64,000 bases of DNA from Lentimonas sp. CC4 (GCF_902728235.1 NZ_CACVBO010000001.1:2194001-2258000), one strand, 5' to 3'. Positions 7,396-16,259 are shown, numbered from the stretch's first letter. The notes: generated by a model not told the origin, from the letters alone. Translations and numbers: made by a program.

Positions 7396-9225
7396 GTGCA
7401 AGATTTATCTGCGAATCCAGTAATCTTCAAGATTTACAAGGCTTCGTTGAACGCATTTAGTCCCCACACGATTATGATTTCCGACAGTCAAACACCACAG
7501 AAACTGCACAAGAACGAAGGCATCAAGGATAGCAGCAACTATCTACGCGGCACTATCCTTGAGGGATTGGCCGATGTCTCCACTGGTTCGATCGCTGCTG
7601 ATGACCAGCAGTTGACGAAATTTCATGGTCTTTACCAGCAGGATGACCGCGATGTGCGCAGTGCGCGTCGCAAGCACAAGTTGGACAAGGCATACTCGTT
7701 TTTGGCACGTATTTGCCTGCCCGGTGGTATTTGCACACCAGAGCAGTGGATCGTGATGGATGAGCTCGCTAACTATTGCGCGTTCAACACGTTGAAACTG
7801 ACCACGCGTCAGGCCTTTCAGTTGCACGGTATCTTGAAGGGGAACCTCAAGGATGTGATCAGTCGCTGTAATGACGTGGCGATGACAACGCTTGCCGCTT
7901 GTGGTGACGTGAACCGCAATGTGATGTGCAATCCTAATCCGTTTGAGACTGAACTGCACGCTCAAGTGCAACAGATTACGGACGAAATCGATGCGCACCT
8001 GAAACCGCAAACGCCGGCGTTTTCCGAGATGTGGTTGGATGGCAAGCCATTGAAATTGACTGTGCCTCAGGCTGATGAGCGCTCTCTGGATTGTGGTGGC
8101 ACCGATGTGGAGCCGCTTTACGGTAAGACTTATTTGCCACGTAAGTTTAAGATCGCAGTCGCGATTCCGCCTTATAACGACGTCGATATTTTCGCAAACT
8201 GCCTCGGCTTCATCGCCATTATTGAGGACGGCAAGCTGGCGGGCTTTAATGTGACCGTCGGTGGTGGTATGGGCATGACGCATGGCAACGAGAAGACTTT
8301 CCCGCGTCTTGCAGACGTCATGGCATTTTGCACGCCTGAGCAAGCAGTCGCAGTGGCAGAGAAGATCGTCACGATTCAGCGTGACAACGGCAAGCGCGAG
8401 GAACGCACCAACGCACGTTTCAAATACACAGTGGAGCGTCTCGGTGTGGATTGGATTCGCAACGAACTCGAAAACCGTCTCGGCTACAAACTCGAAGATG
8501 CACGCGACTACAAATTTACCAGCACGGGCGACCGCTACGGCTGGTGTGAAGGCACGAATGGCAAGTGGAACCTCGGCCTCTTCATCGAAGGTGGCCGTAT
8601 CGTCGATACTGAAGGCAGCCCACTTAAGACAGGTATGCTTGAAATCGCGAAGGTGCATACGGGCGACTTCCGTCTGACTGGTAATCAGAACATGTTGATC
8701 GGCAACGTCGATGCTGCGGATAAGGGCAAAATCGATGCGATGGTTGAGCAATACGGTCTCGATGCTTATAAAACCGCTTCTGGTATGCGCCGCAGCCAAA
8801 TCGCTTGTGTATCGCTACCAACGTGTGGACTCGCACTTGCTGAGTCCGAGCGTTACCTGCCGACTTTGGTCACTGATCTCGAAGTGATTCTTGAAGAAGC
8901 TGGCCTGCGCGAAGACGAAATTGTGATCCGCTCGACTGGTTGCCCGAATGGGTGCGGCCGTCCGTATCTCGGTGAAATCGGCCTAGTCGGTAAGGTTCCC
9001 GGCAAGTATAACTTGTATCTCGGTGCTGGCTTTGACGGCGAACGCCTGAACAAGCTCTACCGCACCTCGATCACTCACGAGCAAATCATCGAAGAGCTCC
9101 GGCCGATTCTTCTCGCTTATGCGAAAGAGCGCAACGAAGGCGAACGCTTCGGCGATTTTGTGATCCGCAAGGACTACGTGAAAGCGACGACTGCGGGGAA
9201 TAACTTCCACGCGAATATCAAGTAA
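7396..9225 (+). CDS. cysI: sulfite reductase hemoprotein subunit
   Basis: Beta subunit of assimilatory sulfite reductase; reduces sulfite to sulfide on a siroheme coupled to a 4Fe-4S cluster. The cluster ligands are visible as CVSLPTC (C471, C477) and CPNGC (C516, C520), inside the expected TGCPNGCGRPYLGEIGLVGK context. SNYLRGTILEGL and FHGLYQQDDRDVR match the CysI N-terminus. GTG at 7396 has a consensus ribosome binding site (AAAGGAGGT, 7380-7388) eight bases upstream and gives 609 aa. An internal ATG at 7474 would give 583 aa, closer to the usual 570, but lacks a visible site. A terminator follows at 9276. Confidence 0.95.
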   Translation: MQDLSANPVIFKIYKASLNAFSPHTIMISDSQTPQKLHKNEGIKDSSNYLRGTILEGLADVSTGSIAADDQQLTKFHGLYQQDDRDVRSARRKHKLDKAYSFLARICLPGGICTPEQWIVMDELANYCAFNTLKLTTRQAFQLHGILKGNLKDVISRCNDVAMTTLAACGDVNRNVMCNPNPFETELHAQVQQITDEIDAHLKPQTPAFSEMWLDGKPLKLTVPQADERSLDCGGTDVEPLYGKTYLPRKFKIAVAIPPYNDVDIFANCLGFIAIIEDGKLAGFNVTVGGGMGMTHGNEKTFPRLADVMAFCTPEQAVAVAEKIVTIQRDNGKREERTNARFKYTVERLGVDWIRNELENRLGYKLEDARDYKFTSTGDRYGWCEGTNGKWNLGLFIEGGRIVDTEGSPLKTGMLEIAKVHTGDFRLTGNQNMLIGNVDAADKGKIDAMVEQYGLDAYKTASGMRRSQIACVSLPTCGLALAESERYLPTLVTDLEVILEEAGLREDEIVIRSTGCPNGCGRPYLGEIGLVGKVPGKYNLYLGAGFDGERLNKLYRTSITHEQIIEELRPILLAYAKERNEGERFGDFVIRKDYVKATTAGNNFHANIK

Positions 9226-9236
9226 GGACGAAGCAG

Positions 9237-9566
9237 TCAGGAGCTAGAAGTTGGTTTCTGTGCATACCACTTTTCATCAGCCAATGTTCGCTAGAGCATT
9301 GGCTGATTTGTTTTTGATTCATCCTAAAAAGATTAGTTAGAGGTCAGAAGGTGGACGGAGGTCTGCGGCACGACTGAGCTCGCCGAAGTCCGTGGATGGC
9401 GAAGCAAGTTAGCATTTCTGTGGCAGAGCCTTACGGAATGCAGGGGACTCGCCAAATGGGGGCATAATAAAGTGTCGCTACGCTCGGAAGATGAACCTCT
9501 ATTATATTGTAAATAACTGATGATCTGAGACTAACTCCTGACTACTACCTTCTAACTACTTTTTTT
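9237..9566. repeat. family C repeat region, copy 2 (cysI-methyltransferase gap)
   Basis: The 347-base gap after cysI has no gene. It begins with GTCAGGAGCTAGAAG and ends with the inverted words ACTAACTCCTGACTACTACC, CTTCTAACTACTTTTTT. Between them, beyond the cysI terminator, lies GACGGAGGTCTGC followed by GATGG and GCGAAGCAAGTTAG. The reverse complement of these words recurs at 55.83-55.86 kb, so arms and interior are both dispersed repeats. Confidence 0.55.
9276..9316 (+). terminator. rho-independent terminator of cysI
   Basis: Perfect 11-bp stem ATCAGCCAATG (9276-9286) and CATTGGCTGAT (9297-9307), a 10-base loop, then TTGTTTTTG. It lies 50 bases after the cysI stop. Confidence 0.85.
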
Positions 9567-9572
9567 AGGTTC

Positions 9573-10241
9573 ATGTCCTACTCACGCATTGCACGGTTTT
9601 ATAAACTAATCGAAAAGGTTACGATTGGCCGTGCTTTGCTGGATGCGCGGCTCGCACATTTGAATCGACTGGCTAAGGGCGCGCCGATCCAGCATGCGTT
9701 GTTGATCGGCGAAGGGAACGGTTCCTTTCTGTTGCCATTTGCGCAGCGTTTTCCTGAGACTCAAATCACAGTGGTGGATGAGAGCGCTACGATGTTGCAA
9801 GTCGCGCGCTCCAGGCTACAGGCCGCAGGCGTGAATACCGGTCGGATCGAATTCAGGCAGGCTGATATGACGACCGAACTACTGCCCGAAGCGCATTATG
9901 ATTTGATTGTCACGCTGTTCTTCTTCGATAATTTCAACGAGACGACGGTTCGACAGCTCGTGCCGGTGATTGAGCGTGCCAGCGCTCCAGTGGCGCAATG
10001 GCTACTGTCTGATTTTCAGATTCCTGCGAGTGGATGGCGACGCGTCCGCGCGAAGGTCTGGCTCGCGGTGCTCTATGCCTTCTTTCGCTGTGTCGCGGCG
10101 ATCCCCGCACGCTGCGTCCCACCGACCGAGGCGATTGTTGAAGGAGCGGGTTTCAAGCCAGTGGCTCGACAAACTTTCTGTGGGGAGATGCTCTACAGCA
10201 CGCTGTATGTGAGCAATCAGGGTGAGGTTTCATCGTCTTGA
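9573..10241 (+). CDS. class I SAM-dependent methyltransferase, substrate unknown
   Basis: 222-aa protein with a Rossmann methyltransferase core. Motif I is ALLIGEGNGSFLLPFAQRFP (about residues 42-61), followed by the acidic end of strand 2 in ITVVDES (about 65-71), DM at the adenine-binding step (RIEFRQADMTTELL), and YDLIVTLFFFDNF as motif IV. The GEGNG glycine loop is typical of small-molecule or quinone-type methyltransferases. The C-terminal half (AVLYAFFRCVAAIPARCV) is hydrophobic and may touch membrane or lipid. The substrate is not assignable. The gene starts seven bases after a family C repeat; a hairpin terminator follows at 10360. Confidence 0.78.
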   Translation: MSYSRIARFYKLIEKVTIGRALLDARLAHLNRLAKGAPIQHALLIGEGNGSFLLPFAQRFPETQITVVDESATMLQVARSRLQAAGVNTGRIEFRQADMTTELLPEAHYDLIVTLFFFDNFNETTVRQLVPVIERASAPVAQWLLSDFQIPASGWRRVRAKVWLAVLYAFFRCVAAIPARCVPPTEAIVEGAGFKPVARQTFCGEMLYSTLYVSNQGEVSSS

Positions 10242-10359
10242 AATAAAAATCAAAATTTACGGAACTTATGTTCCGCGCAGCGGACTACATAAGCGTCATG
10301 TAAAACATGACTTTTTCATATGTTAAGTTAGGGGTAACTTATAAGGTATAAAACAGACT

Positions 10360-10388
10360 CCCCACCTTTCTTCGGAGAGGTGGGGTTT
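10360..10388 (+). terminator. hairpin terminator-like structure after the methyltransferase
   Basis: CCCCACCT (10360-10367) pairs with AGGTGGGG (10378-10385) around a 10-base loop. Only TTTAA follows, so the U-tract is weak. Confidence 0.55.
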
Positions 10389-10440
10389 AATGTATCTGCG
10401 ATTCCGCGGTCGTCGTCGAGACATACTGCCGTGCATCAGG

Positions 10441-10689
10441 CGTTATACTCACGCGCATCATGATTTGTGAAAAGTATTCATGCTATTTCGCTATCTTGCT
10501 GTAGGGGCTTTGCTTGCGAAGACCGCGCAAAGGCCACACGCATAGGAAGTTGTAAAACTTTAGCTGCCTTCGCGGGTGCCGCCCTTCGACAAGCTCTGGG
10601 CCTTGAGCCTGTCGAAACGGCAAGCAGCACCCCTACGCCAGATTCTTCGATTTCACAAATCATAATACTTGATGCGCGTGAGTATAGCG
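10441..10689. repeat. nested inverted-repeat element containing a family B REP
   Basis: The outer arms are TTATACTCACGCGCATCA then TGATTTGTGAAA (10443-10472) and their inverse (10651-10687), which carries a 7-base insertion AATACTT. Inside, GTAGGGGCTTTGCTTG (10501-10516) faces CAAGCAGCACCCCTAC (10621-10636), 13 of 16 matching. Innermost is the hairpin TTCGACAAGCTC with GAGCCTGTCGAA. The start at 10501 is the GTAG-type REP also found at 61.9-64.0 kb. The 551-base gap 10242-10792 holds this element and the 10360 hairpin, and no credible gene. The element resembles a non-autonomous mobile element. Confidence 0.6.
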
Positions 10690-10792
10690 TAGACGCGTTC
10701 CTTTAGGTGCTTGGCCGTTGGGAGATTGAAGCTGCTTTGGCCAATCGGGTGGCCAGTTAAAGCAAGCCACCTACTTTCGAATCCCCTTCAGT

Positions 10793-11638
10793 TTACAACT
10801 GTTCAAGGAAGTCGAGCACGGCGAGGCCGTAGGCTTTGTCGGAGACGATGCCATTACTGCCTTTTGTCTGCGTCAGTGCTTTGATGGTTGGATGCGCATT
10901 CGACGGGCATAGCACGCGGTGGAACTCTTCGAAGACAGGTAGGTCGTTGAGGAAATCGCCGACGGCGAGCGCGTGGTCGAGATCCATTTTTAGATGCGCG
11001 GTGAGCAAATGGATGCCGTCCAATTTGTGGATGCCGGGCAGAATGTCGATATAGCGGTCTGATCGGAGGAATTGTAAATGCTCCTGATGTTCGGGTGCCA
11101 GTTGAGCACGCGCGAGCGATTCGATCCGTTTTAGGAGTTCGTCCGGGTCGATCTGCTCAGGAATGTAGAAGGATAGGTTGCCAACTTTGTCGAGGGCAGG
11201 GAGCGGGCATTGATAGTGTGCTTCTAGTGTGGCTTGGCCTTCGGTGCGATACCATTGGTAGAGCCGATGGATGTTTTCGACGCGTGCGTAGCGTTTGGCT
11301 AGGTCACTCAATCCGCATTTCGCGGCAAGCTGTGCACAGTCGAGATACGAGTCTGTCTGCCGGTCAAAGAGAACGCAGGCATGCTCGAGTAGAACGTAGC
11401 GTGCTTTGGCTGTTGGCAGATGTGTGAGGATTGAGCGCACCATCGCCAGTGGTCGACCGCTATTGATGATGAAATGCTCGATAGGGGAGGCTTCGACTGC
11501 TTGATTGATCGCATCCAGCATGTTCACCTGATTCGTAGATGGCGCCTCGCCTTCAATCACGCTGAAGTGCTCGCCGTCCGCTGGATTGAGGCAACCGTCG
11601 ATGTCTTCGAAAATGATTTTGAGTCCTGCTGTCTGCAT
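10793..11638 (-). CDS. HAD-superfamily sugar-phosphatase-like hydrolase
   Basis: 281-aa HAD phosphatase of the Cof/sucrose-phosphatase type. Motif I is FEDIDGCLN (D12 nucleophile, D14 acid/base), motif II IINSGRP, motif III around the Lys of HKLDGIHLL, and motif IV GDFLNDLPVF, which holds the Mg ligands. A cap domain of about 100 residues lies between motifs II and III. Likely substrate is a phosphorylated sugar. ATG at 11638 (MQTAGLKIIFEDIDG) is chosen because motif I should lie near the N-terminus and GGA precedes it; the frame is open up to 11728. Confidence 0.8.
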   Translation of the reverse strand: MQTAGLKIIFEDIDGCLNPADGEHFSVIEGEAPSTNQVNMLDAINQAVEASPIEHFIINSGRPLAMVRSILTHLPTAKARYVLLEHACVLFDRQTDSYLDCAQLAAKCGLSDLAKRYARVENIHRLYQWYRTEGQATLEAHYQCPLPALDKVGNLSFYIPEQIDPDELLKRIESLARAQLAPEHQEHLQFLRSDRYIDILPGIHKLDGIHLLTAHLKMDLDHALAVGDFLNDLPVFEEFHRVLCPSNAHPTIKALTQTKGSNGIVSDKAYGLAVLDFLEQL

Positions 11639-11787
11639 ACACTCATTCCGTGGCAGACATCGGGGAGGGTGTAAACTGTTCTTTGAGGCGCCTGCCTCGG
11701 GGGTTGGATCGTTTCCAAAATGATTCATTCTTTGCGGTGTAAGACAGGATCGACAAGGGCTCTGGGGGTGTTCAGGTTCGCTTCCTT

Positions 11788-13383
11788 ATGAAAAACAAAG
11801 CATCCACGAATCAGGGTAAAGAAGTGTATAAGGAGCTGCGCACGCAGTCGTGGGAGACTTTGTGGACTGCCGAAGTGCCGCAATTTGATGCAGGCACACC
11901 TGAATATCGCCTGGCGCGTGTGGGCTTAGTGCGTGCGCTCGGTGTAGTCGCGCTGCGCAAGGCAACAAAGGAACAACGCGCACAGACGAAGCAATGGCTG
12001 ATGCACTTGCTGCAAGATCCGCAAGAGAAGGTGCGTCGCTATGCGATGGCTGCGCTGCCGAAGCTCGGTGGTAATGAAGAGAGTGAGCGCGCGCTGCTGG
12101 AGTTGCTGGATGCCGAACGTGACGAGCGCGAAGTGAAGCACCTGAGCCGCACGCTGGACAAGGTGGGGGGTGTTGCAACTTTAGAGAAACTGCAGGGCCT
12201 CGACGATGCGGAGGAAATTCGTCGCCAAACCGAGCAAAAGGTGAAGGCCAAGTTGGCCCGCAGCGAGCAGCCAAGTGCGGTGCGACTGGACGCTAAGATG
12301 AGTCAGGTGCGCGGGTTACGCATTCACCTACGCACGCGTCGTGGTTTGGAAACTTTTGTGCGCGACGAATTGCAGGCGCATCCAAAGCTCAAGGATCGCT
12401 TTAAACTACTCAAGGTGAGCGCGGGCTGTGTGGCGATTTCGTCTATTTCTGGATTTACGCTGAAAGAGCTTTATCAGTTGCGCACGGTTGGTTCGATCAA
12501 CTTTGTGCTCGGCGTCGTGCCGACCTCTAAGGGGGTGAATGTGCCCGCTTTGGCAAAGGTCATCGCGTCGCCTCTTGCGCAGCGTCTTTGCAATAAGTTG
12601 ACAGATGGTCAGCCGCGCTACCGTTTGAAGTTTATGCGCTCAAAGGTGTCTCACGGTAAGACGCAAGCGGTCGTTAACGCGGCTTTCGCACTGTGCTCCG
12701 ATCTACTGAATGATCCGCGTCAATCACCATGGGCGATTGATATTCACCCCGAGAAGGTGGGTAATTCGATTGAGTTACGCCCCCGCATCTCGCCAGATCC
12801 TCGTTTCTTATACCGCGCCGACGATGTGCCGGCATCCACGCACCCGCCGCTTGCCGCCGCCATGGCCATCTTGGCAGGGAAGGCAGAGGGCGAGGTGGTG
12901 TGGGATCCATTCTGTGGCTCAGGTTTGGAGCTGATTGAGCGTTCGTTGCTTGGTGGCGTGAAAGCACTGATCGCTTCGGATATTGATGGCAAGGCGACTG
13001 AGATTGCGCAGAAGAATATTGAGAAGGCCGCTTGCGCGGTCGAAATGGTGTCTGTGCAAAAGAGTGATTTTAGGAAGCATCGTAATATTGAGGGTGTGTC
13101 CTCTCAAGGGGTGAGTTTGATCATTACAAATCCGCCGCTGGGGCGTCGTGTGCGGGTGGCCGATATGCAAGGGCTCTATGAAGAGATCTTTAAAGTCGCT
13201 TCGATTAACTTATCGCCGGGGGGCCGCTTGGTGATTCTGAATCCGTTGAAGCTTGAGAACCCCAATCCATTTTTGACATTAGAGAGTCGTCACATTGTCG
13301 ACGTGGGCGGATTTGATGTGCGCTTAGAGAAATGGGTCAAGGCGACGGGGCTCAGAGGGCGGAGCGAGACCGGGGACAGCTAA
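11788..13383 (+). CDS. HEAT-like repeat, THUMP and RNA methyltransferase fusion protein
   Basis: 531-aa protein of three parts. Residues 1-160 are alpha-helical HEAT-like repeats (DPQEKVRRYAMAALPKLG, ESERALLELLDAERDEREVK). Residues 170-290 look like a THUMP RNA-binding domain (FVRDELQAHPKLKDRFKLLK, GSINFVLGVVPTSKGVNVPA). Residues 300-531 are an RlmL/TrmN-like methyltransferase with motif I VVWDPFCGSGLELIERSLLG, SDIDGKATEIAQKNI and catalytic IITNPPLGRRV. Relatives make N2-methylguanosine in tRNA or 23S rRNA, which is the probable activity. The N-terminal HEAT part is not usual for these enzymes. Confidence 0.82.
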   Translation: MKNKASTNQGKEVYKELRTQSWETLWTAEVPQFDAGTPEYRLARVGLVRALGVVALRKATKEQRAQTKQWLMHLLQDPQEKVRRYAMAALPKLGGNEESERALLELLDAERDEREVKHLSRTLDKVGGVATLEKLQGLDDAEEIRRQTEQKVKAKLARSEQPSAVRLDAKMSQVRGLRIHLRTRRGLETFVRDELQAHPKLKDRFKLLKVSAGCVAISSISGFTLKELYQLRTVGSINFVLGVVPTSKGVNVPALAKVIASPLAQRLCNKLTDGQPRYRLKFMRSKVSHGKTQAVVNAAFALCSDLLNDPRQSPWAIDIHPEKVGNSIELRPRISPDPRFLYRADDVPASTHPPLAAAMAILAGKAEGEVVWDPFCGSGLELIERSLLGGVKALIASDIDGKATEIAQKNIEKAACAVEMVSVQKSDFRKHRNIEGVSSQGVSLIITNPPLGRRVRVADMQGLYEEIFKVASINLSPGGRLVILNPLKLENPNPFLTLESRHIVDVGGFDVRLEKWVKATGLRGRSETGDS

Positions 13384-13392
13384 GCGCATCGC

Positions 13393-13420
13393 TTTACATC
13401 ACGAGCTGGTTTCCTATAGT
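13393..13420 (+). promoter_or_regulatory. probable sigma-70 promoter of creBC
   Basis: TTTACA (13393-13398) and TATAGT (13415-13420) are separated by 16 bases and lie 35 bases before the creB ATG. Confidence 0.5.
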
Positions 13421-13454
13421 CGAACACTTCTGCGATCAATTGCTATAGATATAA

Positions 13455-14216
13455 ATGGATGATATAAGGCGTCAGTCGTTACCAACTGAAGGTGATCAAT
13501 CGAAGTCGCGAGTGCTCGTTGTCGAGGATGAGCCTTCGATTCGAGATACGATTGTCTATGCGCTGGAGTCGGAGGGGATTGATGTGGATTGGACCGCGTC
13601 GGGTGCAGAGGCTTTAACGCAGATCGAATCAGTCGATTATCAGTTGATCGTGCTCGATGTCGGACTGCCTGATATGAGTGGCTTTGATGTGTGTCGCACG
13701 CTGCGAGAGAAAAATCCTGTTCCGGTTATTTTCTTAACGGCGCGTGCTTCTGAGATAGATCGAGTCGTGGGCTTAGAGATCGGAGCAGACGATTATGTGA
13801 CAAAGCCGTTTAGCCCGCGTGAGTTATCAGCGCGGGTGCGTGCTAATATTCGTCGGACGAGTTTAAATACAACGGCGACTCCATTTCCTGCGAAAGTGAC
13901 TGAGGCTAAAGTCGCGACGTCGGGCTTACCCTTTGAAATCGATCACGATCGTTGGGTGATTCATTACTATGGGCACGCCTTGGTGCTGTCTCGTTACGAG
14001 TTTCGGTTACTTGCGGTGTTGGTCGAAAAGCCCGGGCGCGTGTATTCGCGAGCGCAATTGATGGATGCCGCGTGGGAAGAGCCCGATGCGTCGATGGAGC
14101 GCACCGTCGATACGCATATTAAGAGTTTGCGCGCGAAGTTAAAAGCGCAGCGTGCGGATATAGATCCGATTCAAACGCATCGCGGGCTCGGGTATTCAAT
14201 GAAGGAGCATTGGTGA
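13455..14216 (+). CDS. creB: OmpR-family response regulator, CreB-like
   Basis: 253-aa response regulator. The receiver domain (residues 18-135) has the acidic pair in VVEDEPS, the phosphorylated Asp in LIVLDVGLPDMSG (D68), the conserved Thr/Lys in FLTAR and DDYVTKPF. The C-terminal winged helix (LVLSRYEFRLLAVLVEKPG, RAQLMDAAWEEPDASMERTV, HRGLGY) is of the OmpR/PhoB type. The overlapping sensor gene is strongly CreC-like, which supports the name. In Escherichia coli CreBC responds to growth on fermentation products and controls the cre regulon; its regulon here is unknown and no creD follows. Confidence 0.85.
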   Translation: MDDIRRQSLPTEGDQSKSRVLVVEDEPSIRDTIVYALESEGIDVDWTASGAEALTQIESVDYQLIVLDVGLPDMSGFDVCRTLREKNPVPVIFLTARASEIDRVVGLEIGADDYVTKPFSPRELSARVRANIRRTSLNTTATPFPAKVTEAKVATSGLPFEIDHDRWVIHYYGHALVLSRYEFRLLAVLVEKPGRVYSRAQLMDAAWEEPDASMERTVDTHIKSLRAKLKAQRADIDPIQTHRGLGYSMKEHW

Positions 14217-15655
14217 GTTTAACGGTTCGGATCTTGTTAAGTCTCGGGCTGATGGCATTGGCTGGTTTTGCATGTTTGCTCAATCCAATGCTGGATCGAG
14301 TCGAGCGGCAATATCTGGAAGCAACGGAAGAGCCGATGGTCGATGTGGCTGAAATTTTGGCCGCGTTGCTTTCGAATCAACCCACGCATGACCTCGCTGC
14401 GCCTGAGGCATGGCAGTTGGGCATGTCCTCAGTTAAGACTCGGCCGTTGCATGCGCAGATCTATAATCTGATGAAAGAGAAGGTCCTGATGGACTTTTAC
14501 ATCACCGATACCGAGGGCACGATTGTGTATGACTCCGGCGAATTAGCAGCGGTGGGCGATGATTTTAGTATTTATCGTGATGTGCGTCTCACGTTGAAGG
14601 GCGAATATGGCGCACGCTCGTCGCGGACGGATGAGGAAGATCCGACTTCGTCTGTTATGTATGTCGGCGCGCCGATCATGCATGGTGAGGAGATTATAGG
14701 AGTGCTGTCCGTCTATAAACCGCAACGCAGTATGTTGCTCTTTATTATCGAGACTAAGCGTCGCTTGGTATTTTTCGGAGTGATGGCGATGCTTTTGGTG
14801 CTCACTCTCGGGTGGTTTCTTTCGCGTTGGGTGACGCATCCGCTACGCCGCTTGACTGCCTATGCTGCGGCGGTGTCGAAGGGCGAGCGTCCCGAAGCAC
14901 CGAAAATGCCTGGTTATAACTTGCGTATTCTGGGCGAAACGACCGAGGCAATGCGCGAAGCGCTGGAGAATCGTAAGTATGTGGAGTCGTATGTGCAGTC
15001 GTTAACGCACGAGATGAAGTCGCCCGTGGCGGGAATTCGCGGTGCAGCCGAGTTGCTATACGAGGATTTAACCCCTGAGAAACGTGATTTGTTTCTCGGC
15101 AATATCCAATCGGAGTCGATTCGTTTACAGACTTTGGTGGATCAGTTGCTGGCATTGTCCTCGCTTGAAAATCGAAAAACACTGGGCGCGCCGGTGTTGG
15201 TGTCGCTCAGTGCGATGGTGCGACGTGTCGTCAATCATTGCGAATCCAATACCTTGCAGAAGCAGATTGTCTTCGAAGTCGTTGACTGTGAGGCGGACAC
15301 CGTGTGGGGGGAAGAGTTTCTGTTAGAAACCGCGATTAGCAATTTGCTGCAAAATGCGATCGATTTTTCACCGGCAGGTGGACGGATTGTCCTGCGTATT
15401 AGTTCTACGGAAGAAGAGGTGCAATTATTGATCGAGGATTCTGGTGCAGGAATACCAGAATTCGCGTTGGATCAAATCTTTGATCGGTTTTATTCACTGC
15501 CGCGCCCAGGTTCCGAGCGTAAGAGCTCTGGTCTCGGGCTTTGTTTTGTTCGCGAGGCGGTGGCGCTGCATCGTGGTAAATTGACGATTTCGAATCGTGC
15601 TACGGGCAGCGGTGTCAGTGCAGAGCTAGTATTCCCACTGGGAGTTGCGCACTAG
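14213..15655 (+). CDS. creC: CreC-like sensor histidine kinase
   Basis: Membrane sensor kinase with an N-terminal TM segment (ILLSLGLMALAGFACLL), a periplasmic sensor domain (residues 30-180), a second TM (LVFFGVMAMLLVLTLGWFL), HAMP, and kinase. The sensor segment shares YITDTEGTIVYDSG, LTLKGEYGARSS and SSVMYVGAPIMHGEEIIGVL with CreC. The H-box is SYVQSLTHEMKSPVAGIRGA; the N, G1 and G2 boxes are NLLQNAIDF, DSGAGIP and KSSGLGLCF. GTG at 14213 (GTGA overlap with creB, AAGGAG at 14202) is chosen over TTG at 14210. About 480 aa, as in the family. Confidence 0.88.
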   Translation: MSLTVRILLSLGLMALAGFACLLNPMLDRVERQYLEATEEPMVDVAEILAALLSNQPTHDLAAPEAWQLGMSSVKTRPLHAQIYNLMKEKVLMDFYITDTEGTIVYDSGELAAVGDDFSIYRDVRLTLKGEYGARSSRTDEEDPTSSVMYVGAPIMHGEEIIGVLSVYKPQRSMLLFIIETKRRLVFFGVMAMLLVLTLGWFLSRWVTHPLRRLTAYAAAVSKGERPEAPKMPGYNLRILGETTEAMREALENRKYVESYVQSLTHEMKSPVAGIRGAAELLYEDLTPEKRDLFLGNIQSESIRLQTLVDQLLALSSLENRKTLGAPVLVSLSAMVRRVVNHCESNTLQKQIVFEVVDCEADTVWGEEFLLETAISNLLQNAIDFSPAGGRIVLRISSTEEEVQLLIEDSGAGIPEFALDQIFDRFYSLPRPGSERKSSGLGLCFVREAVALHRGKLTISNRATGSGVSAELVFPLGVAH

Positions 15656-15672
15656 GCGAGAGATGTGGGCAC

Positions 15673-15700
15673 AAAAAAAACGCCTATTACAGGCGCTTTT
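15673..15700 (-). terminator. terminator of the cold-shock gene, possibly bidirectional
   Basis: AGGCG and CGCCT (15681-15695) pair around a 5-base loop. On the minus strand eight T follow, making a good terminator 40 bases after the csp stop. On the plus strand only CTTTT follows, so it would end creC less well. Confidence 0.75.
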
Positions 15701-15733
15701 CGAGTGTGACGCCGAAGCGTCGTGCTGCAAAGT

Positions 15734-15937
15734 TTATGCAGAGGTTACATTTGTTGCGCAGGGGCCTTTTTGTCCCGAGCCAACTTCGAATGTTACTTTC
15801 TGACCTTCATCAAGGGAGGCATAGCCATCCATCTGAATTTCTGAGTGATGAACGAAAAGGTCTGTAGCACCACTATCTGGAGTGATGAAACCATAACCTT
15901 TTTCCGAGCTGAACCATTTTACTATTCCTGTTTCCAT
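15734..15937 (-). CDS. cold-shock domain protein
   Basis: 67-aa single cold-shock domain that binds single-stranded RNA or DNA and melts mRNA structure. RNP1 is [10 protein letters not shown] and RNP2 is DLFVHHSEI; the [17 protein letters not shown] start is canonical. ATG at 15937 is chosen because the domain begins there and CAGGA lies about ten bases upstream; the frame is open to 16006 without conserved sequence. A 9-bp inverted pair AATCGACAA / TTGTCGATT lies at 15998-16039 in the leader or promoter region. Tail PCATNVTSA is usual for the family. Confidence 0.93.
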   Translation of the reverse strand: METGIVKWFSSEKGYGFITPDSGATDLFVHHSEIQMDGYASLDEGQKVTFEVGSGQKGPCATNVTSA

Positions 15938-16143
15938 ATATATATTTTCCTGAATTGAAGAGTCCTGTTTAGGGGCTAATTTCATAAATGCCACATAAAT
16001 CGACAATAATAACTGAATAGTGTGATTCTTTTGTCGATTGGAGCGTATCAGTTCTGAGAGCTGAATGTTTTCGTGCGTTTTTTATCAAAAACACATTGAC
16101 AGAGGGCGCGAATTTAGAATTCTTTGCGACTTCTTCCAAAGAA

Positions 16144-16225
<82 letters not shown>

Positions 16226-16226
16226 A

Positions 16227-16259
16227 AACCCTCGGTCTAGATGATCGGGGGTTTTTTTA
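16227..16259 (+). terminator. terminator after tRNA-Gly
   Basis: ACCCTCG pairs with CGGGGGT (one G-T pair), followed by seven T. It lies directly after the tRNA. Confidence 0.75.

Noticed and set aside
7543-8799. 418-codon minus-strand open frame inside cysI
   Set aside because: It is the antisense of a clearly conserved sulfite reductase; its translation is rich in His, Arg and Cys without any domain pattern.
10467-10706. 79-codon plus-strand open frame
   Set aside because: It lies wholly inside the nested inverted-repeat element and begins CRGFACEDR, the read-through of the repeat.
14210-14212. TTG start for creC
   Set aside because: It is two bases from the ribosome binding site; GTG at 14213 has better spacing and the common GTGA overlap.
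16096-16120. tRNA-Gly promoter TTGACA with TAGAAT
   Set aside because: Spacing of 13 bases is too short for a sigma-70 promoter; only the -35 was mentioned.
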